In this document: in pieces, positions 42,071 to 51,977 of the stretch
Layout of the letters: every line of letters starts with the position of its first letter
Position numbering within the stretch: the first letter of the stretch is position 1
Assembly (NCBI RefSeq): GCF_003171515.1
Contig: NC_089391.1
Coordinates: 868,001-932,000 of the forward strand
Length of the DNA: 64,000 nt
Reading direction: 5' to 3'
Source: Pyrenophora tritici-repentis
Lineage: Eukaryota; Ascomycota; Dothideomycetes; Pleosporales; Pleosporaceae
The notes under the pieces: model-generated
The model's input: the letters and a program-made list of their open reading frames with translations, nothing else
What the model was told of the DNA's origin: nothing
The model's database searches: none
Made by a program: the position numbers and the translations under genes

Positions 42071-42944
42071 GTTTCCACCGAGCCGTTCCCGTTACAAAGC
42101 GGTCATGTTTGCCAAGTGTGTGTATATCACTCCATTTTCAACGTTCTATAAAGAAGTAATCTTCTTGGGGCTAGCTAAGCAGTTGGAAGGTTGCAACTGT
42201 GTGTGCGATCGTGTAGGCGAACAGGCCTGGAGGAGGTCGTTGTCGTCTTCGATGAGCTCGTTGGAAAGAGCCTCTTTATATAAGATATTAGGAATGAGAT
42301 ATGTGCTACGTACGAGCGGTCCCGGCGAGGCATCGGATTATCGATATCGTCGGGCAAATACGCGTCGTCGGGAAATTGGCGTTAATTTTTCAACGGCGAG
42401 GGCGTGTGCATGCGCTTCTTGTCAATGCTCTTTTTCGGGCACGATGCATTGCTCTTAGGAGAAGCATAAACGTGTTCTGTTCGTTTGCCGCCATCTCGCC
42501 CAGCACAACACGGCGTATCTTCTTTCGCGAGTGCGGGCTCTTGCGACTGTCGGGCTGCCGTCGCTTGCAAGTGCGCAAGGGAGAGGGATATGGTCAAGTG
42601 CGGGCACGAGGTTCGAGATCGCAGATCCAGGCGGCGACTGAGATGGGATGCATTGAGGGCCAGGAGAAGTGAAGAGTGACAGAATGGTTCGACCTCGAGT
42701 TCGATGTTGTTGCTGTGGTGGCCCGGGCTTCGATTGACTCGGCGCGGCAACTATCGATTGGTGATTGCACTGTGCCAAGTGCCGACCCGACCCCAGCATC
42801 GGAGCCTCGGGCGAAATGGCGCATAGCCTCAACTCAACGTACGGGTCGACGCGTTGGAACACAATAGGCTCGTCTCTTCACCTCAACCTATATACAGAGC
42901 TACGTTGTCAAGAATTCAGGGTCACCTACCGTTACATTGTTAAA

Positions 42945-44163
42945 ATGCTAACGAGAAAGAGAGCGCTTGTAGAAGCCAATGCAAACGATTCGCGAGAACC
43001 AAAGCTAGCAAAAAGACCCAACCGCGACCAAGATAACGCATCGGTATCACCAGAATTCAGGGAGAAGAGCACTGAACCCCCCTTTATTGGTGGGTCAGTA
43101 CATGTGAGTACACAAAAGCATGTTTGTAGTTGGAATAGCTCTATAACGTGCTGACTCTTATATGCACAAGGAGGTGTCAACCCTACAGCTAAAGTATATA
43201 ACGTACGCTAAACCATCGTACGACGTAAACCTGGAAGATATCGAAACAGGAAAGGAAATCCGACTGGCCGCTGAAGATGAGAAGCGGTATGATGGCAAGC
43301 CAGCCGAGGAGTTCCCGGATTGGCCCTACGTAATCTCTGAAGCTGCGGCCGAGCTCGTCACGAAGTATAGCCTCGAATCTACCAAGCGTAACCAGGATAA
43401 TTTCAGCATGTACGTCTCGAACGACTTTACCGGGAATGGGATGCAGGAGGTTATAGAGAACCAGCTCACAGGAATCAACACACTCATGGCTAAGCGACGA
43501 CTCCCGGCCGATGAGCTTGCTGTTGGGCTCTGGGTACGCTTGTCAGCTTTCGCCCACTGGACTCAATCGCAACAACTAGGGCCTTGGGTCATGATGGAAG
43601 ATAGTCAGCGCTGGCGGGACACTGTCGCAATGATTGGTATCGCAATCTTAGCCACACTAAATGCTCTCGATCGGGCGAAGCTACTGATGAAGCACTCCCC
43701 TGTCAAGGACCTGGGTCTGGTTCTCGCACTTCTTGGAGACTTCATTTGCGACTGTCTGGATCAAACCACGACGATTCCATATCTATCATCGAATACTAGA
43801 GAAGTCTGCTGGCCGTACAAAATTGTCTCCTACGCTAAGGCTAGCAGTATCGAGATCAAAGGCATCTATGGCATCGAAGGGAAGTTCGTACAAAGGTTCG
43901 ATAATGAGGATAAGGCGAACTATTGGAAGAGGAAAGAATGTGTTGATCGCTGGGGTTGGGGTACAAAGGTGAGTAATATGTCATCCCAAATAACGTTGCC
44001 TAACGACCTAAAGTGGAGAGTTCTCGGTAGAGAGTACGGCAGATCACGTAGCATATTCTATCGGGGTCCATCACTCGGAGGGAATGCCTTTGATATTACA
44101 TGCTGGCCCGCTGCTGAGAGGAGGAAGTACCACTTCGAAGACAAAGACCCTCTTGAGCCCTAA
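42945..44163 (+). CDS. Hypothetical protein, two exons, 383 residues
   Basis: Exon 1 42945-43103 starts MLTRKRALVEANA and is polar and basic. The 67-bp intron 43104-43170 has donor GTGAGT, a CTGAC branch and acceptor AAG. Exon 2 43171-44163 is in phase. The protein is mixed alpha/beta-like, with Trp-rich stretches (LWVRLSAFAHWTQSQQLGPW; CVDRWGWGTKV; FDITCWPAAERR). No signal peptide or membrane segment, and no family recognised. A possible second intron (44127-44184) would replace the last 12 residues and extend the protein with NEQIIEAIARRCSLDIVF to a stop at 44273-44275; its donor is weak. The broken nuclease-like gene is divergent from it, and an inverted-repeat element lies 120 bp downstream. 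Confidence 0.65.
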
Positions 44164-44286
44164 AATCCTCTCGTGCGACTCCAGTGAACAGATTATAGAA
44201 GCAATCGCACGAAGATGTAGTCTAGACATTGTGTTCCGGATTAAACACACGGGAGTGCTGCAAGCAGTAAAGTAGTCTAACTATAC

Positions 44287-44995
44287 AGTAATTATTGGAA
44301 CAAGGTCCCTCTAGTAGTATGACTACCATGGATAACCGAGTGGGAGGAGGGACAAGGCGGGGTGGCTGCAACGTATTGTATTGACTATCGTATTGCCAAG
44401 TGTCACAGACTTAGGCTGTTATGGTGGGTGCTATTGCCCACCGGGCAGTGCCTGCCACACTAGCATATCATGTGACTCTCAAGCACCTTCTACCTCTTTA
44501 ATCTACGTATGTATTTATCACGACGTACGAACTACGCGAGAGGAGATTACTATTAGTGATATCCATCCTATATGAGAAGGTCTACGCACCCTCGCCACAA
44601 CAACTAAAGAATCACCGCATCCTCAACTAACTACACTGTATCTTCCTGGCAAGAGCAAGCCGATTGTTCCCTTTTTTTGGTCCTTCGATATCAGGGTGAG
44701 ACGTGGAGGCCCCAACGGAAGTGAAAGCCTCCTTAAGTGGGGCTAAGTTGGAAAATTGATAACTGTTGAGAATATCTGGGTTCAGTCTAGGATAGAAGGT
44801 GCTTGAGAGTCACATGATATGCTGGTGTGGCAGGCACTGCCCGGTGGGCAATAGCACCCACCACAACAGTCCAAGTTGGGAACACTGTACAACACGATAG
44901 TCAAGACAATACATTGCAACCACCCCGCCTTGTCCCTCTCACTCGGTTATCCACAGTAGTCATACTACTAGAGGGACCTTGTTCCAATAATAACT
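44287..44995. mobile_element. Non-autonomous element with about 210-bp inverted repeats
   Basis: 709 bp. The first and last 210 bp are inverted copies starting AGT(A/T)ATTATTGGAACAAGG and containing GTGGGTGCTATTGCCC and ACCGGGCAGTGCCTGCCACAC. The middle 290 bp has no coding capacity. The ends are flanked by T/A-rich sequence without a clear duplication. A relic of one end lies at 15437-15482. It would fold into a long hairpin if transcribed. Confidence 0.8.
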
Positions 44996-45135
44996 AAAAA
45001 ATTAAAAAAATTGCATCGATTTTCTACTATCCGCTCCATCTTAGATTCCGCTACTTCTACCTAACATGTGACCCAGATCTGTAGTAGATATTTGATGAAG
45101 GTGAAGAAAACGTGTGTGAACTTGTTGTATTGGAG

Positions 45136-45513
45136 TGTGAAGGTCGTCCGAAGATGATCTTGGGTTGGTTCTCGGGGATGGAGTGATGCGATGGACACGA
45201 GGTTGTATAGCACGATTGGTAGATCGATGTAATATACGGGGAGTTGAGAATCAAGTACTAATCCTTAGATTTCGAAGTTGAACACAATGAACCGTAAGGG
45301 CTCATTGCCTACTGTTATATAATAAGCGTGCCCTCCATTGTGGCCTTTCCCTCCATGGAGGTCGCACCCTCCGTGGAGGTCATGCCCTCCATGGCGGTCA
45401 TGCCAAGGTTGGAGGGCAGGTCACGTGACTGCGCGGCACAAGCTTACCCGCTGTGCCCCGCCTTCAACGTTGTCCTGCCGTTGTTGCTTGTCCTTCTCCT
45501 TGCAATCGTAACA
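45136..45513 (-). repeat. 3' LTR of the Gypsy element
   Basis: 378 bp. Contains a run of imperfect repeats of CCCTCCATGGAGGTC (about 45331-45405). Confidence 0.95.
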
Positions 45514-45644
45514 CTACCTCCCCCTTCCAGCGTATCTTCCCTGATACGTAGATTATCCGTGCCGTGGGGTCGCATAAGAGGTCCTGTGTATAAATACTCG
45601 TGGTGGGTCGTCTTGTTTTCTGAATCCTTACAGCCTCCCTGACC

Positions 45645-46235
45645 ATGCCTAAAGAACCGAGGACCCGTGCGTCTCGCAAGAAGACAACCACCGAAGAGCG
45701 TTACGAACGCCTCCGTCGTGTCGAGCTTTCTGGACGAGAAATGCCGTTTCGCTGTGAGCGTTGCGAAAAGAATAACCTGCGGTGTTTTGTGGATACGGTG
45801 TCTGGTCGTTGTGCGGGTTGCATCTCAGCGCGATGCGACTGTGAGTTGTTTGTTCCTGAAGAGGAGTGGGAAAAGGTGGAACAAGAAAAGCGCGATAAGG
45901 AGCTCGCGTTGCTACGTTTGGAAGAAGAGGTTGCCCGGGCTCGTCGTGAGCTGGCTGAGATAAGAAATCGTGAGCTGGCGTTTGCTCGTCGCGATCGAAA
46001 ATTGTTGGATGCCTCGGAGCGGGCTCAGTCGTCGGAAAGTGGCAGTACTGTCGCCGCGTCTTCTTCTATCGGTTCTACCGCTGATCCGGGCTGGTCACAG
46101 GCCAACAACCTTCTTGATCCTTCGCTTGATCAAATTCTTAATGACTTCTTCCTTGAGGCCTCTGCCTCTGATCTCGATCCGTTTTCCTCGGCTGGTTCTT
46201 CTGGTATTGCGCCAGGAGTTGCCGACAGTTTGTGA
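45645..46235 (+). CDS. Antisense Zn2Cys6 / coiled-coil protein inside the Gypsy element
   Basis: 196 codons from ATG 45645 on the strand opposite to gag-pol. After a basic start (MPKEPRTRASRKKTTTEERY) comes a cysteine cluster with spacing C-X2-C-X6-C-X8-C-X2-C-X6-C (CERCEKNNLRC ... CAGCISARCDC). That is the spacing of fungal Zn2Cys6 binuclear-cluster DNA-binding domains. A heptad-rich coiled coil follows (EKVEQEKRDKELALLRLEEE and on), then a Ser/Asp-rich, acidic C terminus like an activation domain. It overlaps the last 98 bp of pol tail to tail. Transcription would start from, or near, the 3' LTR in antisense. A regulator of the element or its host is inference; the open frame with this composition is unlikely by chance. 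Confidence 0.75.
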   Translation: MPKEPRTRASRKKTTTEERYERLRRVELSGREMPFRCERCEKNNLRCFVDTVSGRCAGCISARCDCELFVPEEEWEKVEQEKRDKELALLRLEEEVARARRELAEIRNRELAFARRDRKLLDASERAQSSESGSTVAASSSIGSTADPGWSQANNLLDPSLDQILNDFFLEASASDLDPFSSAGSSGIAPGVADSL

Positions 46236-49200
46236 GATTGGTATCTGGTTCCCATGTATTTTCGCTGTCTGGGTATCCTAACCATTTGACTAGGTATTCC
46301 ATGCCGTTGTCCACAACTCGATGTGTGACAATGTTCTCGACTTCAAATTCGTTTTCTTCTTCCGTTTCGTAGTGGAAGGTTTTCTGTAATGGCGTGTCTG
46401 GGTGTGCTGGTTCCAAGAGGCTTACGTGGAACCTAGGATGTATTCTAGCGTCTGGTGGAAGGTCAAGTGTGTATGTAACTGGCCCTTTCCGGTTAAGAAT
46501 CAAAAATGGTCCGACTTTGACGTTGTCGAGTCCTTTGCTTGGTCGCTTCGTGCGAAGATTCTTTGTGCGTAGATAAACTTTATCCCCCCTCTTTAGCTGA
46601 GGTGCCATTTTTCGTTTCTTGTTGACATATGAAATGCTTTGACGTTGTGCTGTCTCGAGTTTGTTCTGTAGCAACTCATGTACTGCCTTCAGCTCCTCGG
46701 CTGTGGCGATAGCTGCTTCCGTTTTCTGACTTGGAAGTGTGCGTGTAAAGAGATTTGGGTGTCTCCCGTGGTTTGCATAGAACGGAGTCTGTCCCGTAGA
46801 CTCTGAAAGCTTGTTATTGTATGCCATTTGTGCCATTGGCAGAAGCGAAACCCAGTTGGTTTGCTGATGGTTGACGTATATCCTGAGATATGCTTTCATG
46901 GTTCTGTTCGTTCTTTCTGTCTGTCCGTCCGTCTGCGGATGAAACGCTGTTGATAGCTTGCGTTTTGTACCAATTGCGGCCAAAAGTGTCGTCCAAAAGT
47001 TTGAAGTGAAGAGCTTGTCTCTGTCGCTTATGATTGACTTTGGTATGCCGTGATGTCTGATGATTCGATCGTTGATGATGTGAGCCAGATGTACTGCCGT
47101 GAAATCGTTTCTGAACGGGATGTACTCTGCTTGCTTGGTGAATCGATCGATTACAACGAGTATTGCGTTGTATCCTGTGTTTGTCGCTGGGTCTCTTGAG
47201 ACTGGTAGACCTGTGACAAAGTCCATAGAGATGTCTGCCCAAGGTTCCGTGGGTAGTTCTAGTGCTTGCATCTCACCGTAAGGTGCATGCGTGTCGTGTT
47301 TGTTCTTCTGACAGTCTGCACATTTCGTGATGAATGAGGTAACCTTTTCCTTCATTCCTGGGAACTCGTAGTTGCGTCTGATGAGTTCCATTGTTCTGGT
47401 AATGCCCGGGTGACCGTGTACAGGGTCGTCGTGGTGTTGTTGAATAATTGCCTCTTGCAATTCTTCCGGTACATTGTTTCCGATGTGGAGGATGGCGTTC
47501 AGCGTTTTTGTTGGTCCTAGCGATCCGTCCTTGTTAACCTTGAGTATCGCGGTGTCGATGACTTCCTTGGTGCCTGCGATATCTGGTCTTCGGCTGAGAG
47601 CGTCTGCTCTGCCGTTCTCTTTTCCTGGTGTATACACAATCTTGAACTTGTATTGTCCGAGTAGTTCTGACCATCTTACTTGTCTGCGGTTGAGTACTTT
47701 GGTGGTCGTAAAGTTCACTAGATTTTTGTGATCTGTGTATATCGTAAGTTCCGAGCAGCTTTCTGCGTATACTCTCCAGTGTTGTAAGCATGCGACAATA
47801 GCTAGTAGCTCCTTGTCGTGAACGTCGTATCGTTCTTCTGGTCCTGAGAATTTGCGAGAGTAGTAGGCGATGGGGTGCCATTTGCCTTCGTGCAATTGAC
47901 TTGCGCATCCGCCTAGCGCGAGATCCGATGCGTCGGTCTCAAAGCGTAATGGGTGTCCTGCTTGGAATATTCGAAAGCATGGTGGTTCTATGCTTGCTTT
48001 CTTAAGCGTTTGGAATGCGTTCTCTGCTTCCTTGCTCCATTTAAAGGGTACGTCCTTTCTTGTGAGTTTTGTCAAAGGGATGGCGATGTCTGAGAAGTCC
48101 TTGATGAACTGTCGGTTGAAGTTCAAGAATCCTAAGAAGGACTGTATCTGTACAACTGTTGTCGGTGTTGGCCAATCCTTGATAACCTGAATCTTTTCTT
48201 CGCTCATTTGTACTCCGTCCGCTCCTACTACATAGCCTAAGAAGTTGACCTTAGTCTTGTGAAATTCACACTTCTCTGGTTTGAGTCGGAGGTTGAACTG
48301 CTCAAGGGCCCTTAGTACCGTCTTGACATGTTCCACATGGTCCTCTAAAGTCTCGGAGTAGACGAGAATGTCGTCTAGGTAAGCTATGACAAAGATGTCT
48401 AGATGTGCTCTCAACACGTTGTTGATGAGTTCCTGAAATGTGGCTGGGGCATTCGTGAGCCCAAACGGCATAACTGTGTATTCGTAGTGTCCGTATCTTG
48501 ATCGGAACGCCGTTTTCCACTCCTCACCTTTCGCTATGCGAATCAGGTGGTATCCATCTCGAAGATCTAATGCTGTAAAGATCTTTGCGCGAGATAATCG
48601 ATCCCGTAGTTCTGTAATGTTCGGTAAGGGGTATCGATTCTTGATTGTGATGTCGTTGAGCTTGCGATAGTCTACACATAGTCGTAGTTTTCCGTCTTTC
48701 TTCGGGACAAACATGATTGGATATCCTGCTGGTGACTGCGATGGTCGGATATATTTTTTTGCTAGACTTGTCTTGATGTAGTCGCGTAACGTGCTCAATT
48801 CTTTTTCCGATAGTCCGTATATTGGGCCGAAAGTCGGTTTCTTTCCTTCCTGTAGGACAATCTTGTGGTCCCAGGGTTGGTGCTTTGGCAATGCTTGTTC
48901 ATCTGCCACTTCCCGGAATAGATGTTCGAATTCTTTGTATTCTTCGGGAATCTCAGGAGTTGCGCGTTTCTCCAAAACTCTAGTCTGTCGACCCGGTGGC
49001 TCCGTTCCGGCGTCTGCTGAGTCGGACCCTTGTTTCTTAAGGCCGTCCTTTGTCGAGGCTCGCTTTTTCTTTGCGATGTTATTCAGTTTCCTCTCATCTA
49101 CCATCGTACTCTGACAATGCGTAGGCTGGCTTGTGGTTGCGTCCGTTCCACAGCACTCAAATGAGAACGTCTTCGACTTCCAGTCGATCCGTGGGTTGTG

Positions 49201-49617
49201 TTCTCGTAACCAGGGAAGTCCTAATATGATGTCGTGGGTAGCTAGTCCGAAGACATCTAGGTCTATCTTCTCTTGGTGTCCTTGGATGTTGAGCGTCACT
49301 TGTCTGACCTCATGGGTGATCTCTTGTTCACCTGGCATTGGCTCTCCGTTGGCCACATGTAGTGGGTAAGCTTCTTGTTTCCGTAGTGGCTTCAGTCCGG
49401 CTGAAGACGCTGCGTGCGCTGAAACGTAGTTGGCTTGTGATCCCGAATCTACTAATGCCTTCATCCACCTCCCTTCAAGCTTCACCTGGAGCTTGATGAG
49501 GTCTAAGGAGTTTACTGAGTTAATCTCCTTGCCGGGCCGTTCTGGGCCGGGCGCTGGTCTAAAAAAGCCTGATTTCCAAATCCATGGAATCCTTTGGCTA
49601 TCGCATGAAGGTCGCAT
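46138..49617 (-). CDS. Gypsy Pol polyprotein with chromodomain
   Basis: Open frame of 1159 codons, expressed as a fusion to Gag by -1 frameshift at 49560-49566. Domains with approximate positions: aspartic protease KALVDSGSQANYVSA (56); reverse transcriptase with TALDLRDGYHLI (354) and catalytic YLDDILVYS (414); RNase H with YTDHKNLV (627). Integrase has an HHCC zinc domain (HGHPGITRTMELIRR ... CADCQKNK, 732-770) and a DDE core (ADISMDFVTGLP, 797; IISDRDKLFTSNFW, 869). A C-terminal chromodomain follows (IVTHRVVDNGMEYLVKWLGY, about 1095-1125), which would target integration to modified histones. Reverse transcriptase before integrase marks Gypsy. No stop. Confidence 0.95.
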   Translation of the reverse strand: MRPSCDSQRIPWIWKSGFFRPAPGPERPGKEINSVNSLDLIKLQVKLEGRWMKALVDSGSQANYVSAHAASSAGLKPLRKQEAYPLHVANGEPMPGEQEITHEVRQVTLNIQGHQEKIDLDVFGLATHDIILGLPWLREHNPRIDWKSKTFSFECCGTDATTSQPTHCQSTMVDERKLNNIAKKKRASTKDGLKKQGSDSADAGTEPPGRQTRVLEKRATPEIPEEYKEFEHLFREVADEQALPKHQPWDHKIVLQEGKKPTFGPIYGLSEKELSTLRDYIKTSLAKKYIRPSQSPAGYPIMFVPKKDGKLRLCVDYRKLNDITIKNRYPLPNITELRDRLSRAKIFTALDLRDGYHLIRIAKGEEWKTAFRSRYGHYEYTVMPFGLTNAPATFQELINNVLRAHLDIFVIAYLDDILVYSETLEDHVEHVKTVLRALEQFNLRLKPEKCEFHKTKVNFLGYVVGADGVQMSEEKIQVIKDWPTPTTVVQIQSFLGFLNFNRQFIKDFSDIAIPLTKLTRKDVPFKWSKEAENAFQTLKKASIEPPCFRIFQAGHPLRFETDASDLALGGCASQLHEGKWHPIAYYSRKFSGPEERYDVHDKELLAIVACLQHWRVYAESCSELTIYTDHKNLVNFTTTKVLNRRQVRWSELLGQYKFKIVYTPGKENGRADALSRRPDIAGTKEVIDTAILKVNKDGSLGPTKTLNAILHIGNNVPEELQEAIIQQHHDDPVHGHPGITRTMELIRRNYEFPGMKEKVTSFITKCADCQKNKHDTHAPYGEMQALELPTEPWADISMDFVTGLPVSRDPATNTGYNAILVVIDRFTKQAEYIPFRNDFTAVHLAHIINDRIIRHHGIPKSIISDRDKLFTSNFWTTLLAAIGTKRKLSTAFHPQTDGQTERTNRTMKAYLRIYVNHQQTNWVSLLPMAQMAYNNKLSESTGQTPFYANHGRHPNLFTRTLPSQKTEAAIATAEELKAVHELLQNKLETAQRQSISYVNKKRKMAPQLKRGDKVYLRTKNLRTKRPSKGLDNVKVGPFLILNRKGPVTYTLDLPPDARIHPRFHVSLLEPAHPDTPLQKTFHYETEEENEFEVENIVTHRVVDNGMEYLVKWLGYPDSENTWEPDTNLTNCRQLLAQYQKNQPRKTDRDQRQRPQGRSH

Positions 49618-51464
49618 TCTTTGCTAAGGCACGTTTGCCAGTTGGGTTGTTGACATTCCCAAGCGTCTCCTTCATCGTATTCTTTTAGCCATACTGTTTG
49701 CATCTGATCAATTTCTTCGGGGTTGTCGTGACCTGGGAAGTATGTTTTTTCCCTTTTGTCCCATAGGTGTATTGGGCATAGGTCGTTTTTGCAGTCGAAG
49801 AATTGCCACTTGCAGCGGTACGATCGTTTGGTTTCTTCTGGGAACCATCCTGATCCGGACTTATCCGAGTAGTGTACTCTGCAATGGTCGTGAATGCATG
49901 TGACCCATGATAACTTCTCATGTTCTGGGTTCCTAGGGTCCATCCAGTAGTCGTATTCTTTTGATCTACTGATGTCCTTGGCCTTTCTCTTGTGGCCGTG
50001 TTGGAAGGTCTTCCAATCGTTCCTGGTCTGGCAGAGTTCGTCGTAGATCTCTTGCTTCTCTTCTTCCGAGATTGGCAACGTTGGTTCTTCCCATGATCGG
50101 ATTGCGTCTTCGATCCAGCTTAGTTCCCATGTTGTTGGTAGGAACTCCAATATTTCGGTTGAAACGTTTTCCTTGTTTCGTTGTACTTCTAGTGACAATC
50201 GGTAGAAGTCCTGTCGCATAGCAGCCATGATGCTAGGTTCCTCGTAGGCGTACTCGATATCAGCCTTGTTGAGGTGTCGTAGTAGCTGGTTGATCTGTCC
50301 TGCGAGCTTGTAGAACTCTTCTTCCTGTACATAAGGTGTGGATGGCCTGTTGACTTCTTCGAATGTGGCCATCTTGCCGAATTTGGTCTGGTCGATTTCC
50401 GTAGCCTCTAAGTTCTTGGACTCATCTTCGAGCATATCGTACTCCGAAGTGGGCTCTTCTTCTGAGTCTGATTCCACGAGTGTGAGGTTATCCAATCCCA
50501 AAACGCTTTCCTGCGTGTTGATTTCGATGGTTGGTTTGGATATGACATTCCATGTCTCGTGTCGCTCAGTGGGTACTGCTTTGTGGATAACGTTGAGTTG
50601 TCTAACCACTTTGTTCTTGCTGTGGCAGTCCCTAGCCATGTGACCTTTCTTGTCACAATTATAACAAGTGATCTCCTTCTTGTTATATGGCTTCTTCTTG
50701 TCATTCCTTCCGAAACTCTTGCCTTTGTTGATGTTGTCCAGTTGCATTGCATCAGGGTCATGCCAGTTGTTACCGGCGGAGGGTACAATACCTCCGGGTG
50801 TCGTCCGATATCCTGGTTTCTTCTTGAAGAATCGTCCCTTTGTGCGTTGCACTGACTGGTTGGCTCTAACCGGTCGGATTTCCTGCTGCAATTCGTAGAG
50901 TGCGTTGTCGATACGAATTGATTCTCGGATGAGATCCTGTAGGTTGTTGATTGCGACGCCGCTTCGCATAAGCTCTTCTTTGACTCTTTCCTTGAGTCCT
51001 TGTCTGTACATAACCCTTAATGCCTTGTCGTCCCAGTCGGTCTTCAGGGCGTGTCCCTGGAAGACACTGGCGTAGTCGGCGACTGATTGGGTTTGTTTGA
51101 GCTGTTGGATTGCACGATCTGCCTTGGATTCTTCGTTGATGACTCCGAATTGCTGTCTAAGCTTGTCTTTGAAGGTTGGGTGGTCTTCAAACATTCGTTC
51201 AATATCGTCGTCGTCATCGTTGTCGTCCATGTATTTGTTGAGGTAAGGCTTGATCCAGGTGGCGGCAGTTCCTCGCATGTAACTTGCCATGAGCAGTCCA
51301 CGATCAGTAGGGTCGACCTTCTCATCTTCAAACCTGAAGAAGAGATCGAACTGGAGAATCCAGTCTTCGAGCTTGTGTCGATCGCCGTGAAATAGATCGG
51401 GTCTGGCCACCTTGGTGCGGCTTGACGAAGTTTCGTTAGGTGTGTTCATCGGGGTGTCACTCAT
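49512..51464 (-). CDS. Gypsy Gag protein
   Basis: 650 codons from the ATG at 51464 (MSDTPMNTPNETSSS). A retrotransposon gag domain lies in the first 200 residues (FHGDRHKLEDWILQFDLFF; GTAATWIKPYL; LRQQFGVINEESKADRAIQQ), with a CCHC knuckle CYNCDKKGHMARDC at about 268. A long Trp/Glu-rich C-terminal part of about 350 residues follows, unusual in length for Gag. The frame overlaps pol by 106 bp, and the slippery site TTTTTTA is in the overlap. No stop. Confidence 0.9.
   Translation of the reverse strand: MSDTPMNTPNETSSSRTKVARPDLFHGDRHKLEDWILQFDLFFRFEDEKVDPTDRGLLMASYMRGTAATWIKPYLNKYMDDNDDDDDIERMFEDHPTFKDKLRQQFGVINEESKADRAIQQLKQTQSVADYASVFQGHALKTDWDDKALRVMYRQGLKERVKEELMRSGVAINNLQDLIRESIRIDNALYELQQEIRPVRANQSVQRTKGRFFKKKPGYRTTPGGIVPSAGNNWHDPDAMQLDNINKGKSFGRNDKKKPYNKKEITCYNCDKKGHMARDCHSKNKVVRQLNVIHKAVPTERHETWNVISKPTIEINTQESVLGLDNLTLVESDSEEEPTSEYDMLEDESKNLEATEIDQTKFGKMATFEEVNRPSTPYVQEEEFYKLAGQINQLLRHLNKADIEYAYEEPSIMAAMRQDFYRLSLEVQRNKENVSTEILEFLPTTWELSWIEDAIRSWEEPTLPISEEEKQEIYDELCQTRNDWKTFQHGHKRKAKDISRSKEYDYWMDPRNPEHEKLSWVTCIHDHCRVHYSDKSGSGWFPEETKRSYRCKWQFFDCKNDLCPIHLWDKREKTYFPGHDNPEEIDQMQTVWLKEYDEGDAWECQQPNWQTCLSKECDLHAIAKGFHGFGNQAFLDQRPAQNGPARRLTQ
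49560..49566 (-). other. -1 frameshift heptamer between gag and pol
   Basis: On the minus strand the gag frame reads GCT TTT TTA, giving T-TTT-TTA, the X-XXY-YYZ type site. Slipping back one base converts QAFLDQ to QAFFRP and enters the pol frame, which is offset by -1. A GC-rich stretch follows, but no clear stem was worked out. Confidence 0.75.
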
Positions 51465-51481
51465 CTTGAGGGTGTTCAAAG

Positions 51482-51859
51482 TGTGAAGGTCGTCCGAAGA
51501 TGATCTTGGGTTGGTTCTCGGGGATGGAGTGATGCGATGGACACGAGGTTGTATAGCACGATTGGTAGATCGATGTAATATACGGGGAGTTGAGAATCAA
51601 GTACTAATCCTTAGATTTCGAAGTTGAACACAATGAACCGTAAGGGCTCATTGCCTACTGTTATATAATAAGCGTGCCCTCCATTGTGGCCTTTCCCTCC
51701 ATGGAGGTCGCACCCTCCGTGGAGGTCATGCCCTCCATGGCGGTCATGCCAAGGTTGGAGGGCAGGTCACGTGACTGCGCGGCACAAGCTTACCCGCTGT
51801 GCCCCGCCTTCAACGTTGTCCTGCCGTTGTTGCTTGTCCTTCTCCTTGCAATCGTAACA
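51482..51859 (-). repeat. 5' LTR of the Gypsy element
   Basis: 378 bp, same sequence as 45136-45513. Confidence 0.95.
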
Positions 51860-51977
51860 TGGAGCTACGGGAGGAGGGAGAATATCTATGGTGCGCGCAC
51901 GGAGCAGCTGACTAATCAGTGCCTGGCCAATCAGAGCACGGGAAGCCTGATTCACCGTGAATACTAGTGAAGGCTCT

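Larger units (their letters stand above)
45136..51859 (-). mobile_element. Intact Ty3/Gypsy chromovirus-type LTR retrotransposon
   Basis: 6724 bp, two 378-bp LTRs that I read as identical (45136-45513 and 51482-51859), TG...CA ends, and the 5-bp duplication TGGAG (45131-45135 and 51860-51864). It is transcribed leftwards: gag, pol with a C-terminal chromodomain, then an extra gene in the opposite direction before the 3' LTR. Only 17 bp separate the 5' LTR from the gag ATG, unusually short for a tRNA primer site. Open genes and identical LTRs mean a very recent insertion. Confidence 0.95.

Noticed and set aside
45331..45405. CCCTCCATGGAGGTC repeats as a protein-coding repeat (MPSIVAFPSMEVAPSVEVMPS)
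   Set aside because: The sequence is inside the Gypsy LTR and occurs identically in both LTRs; it is more likely promoter or packaging sequence.
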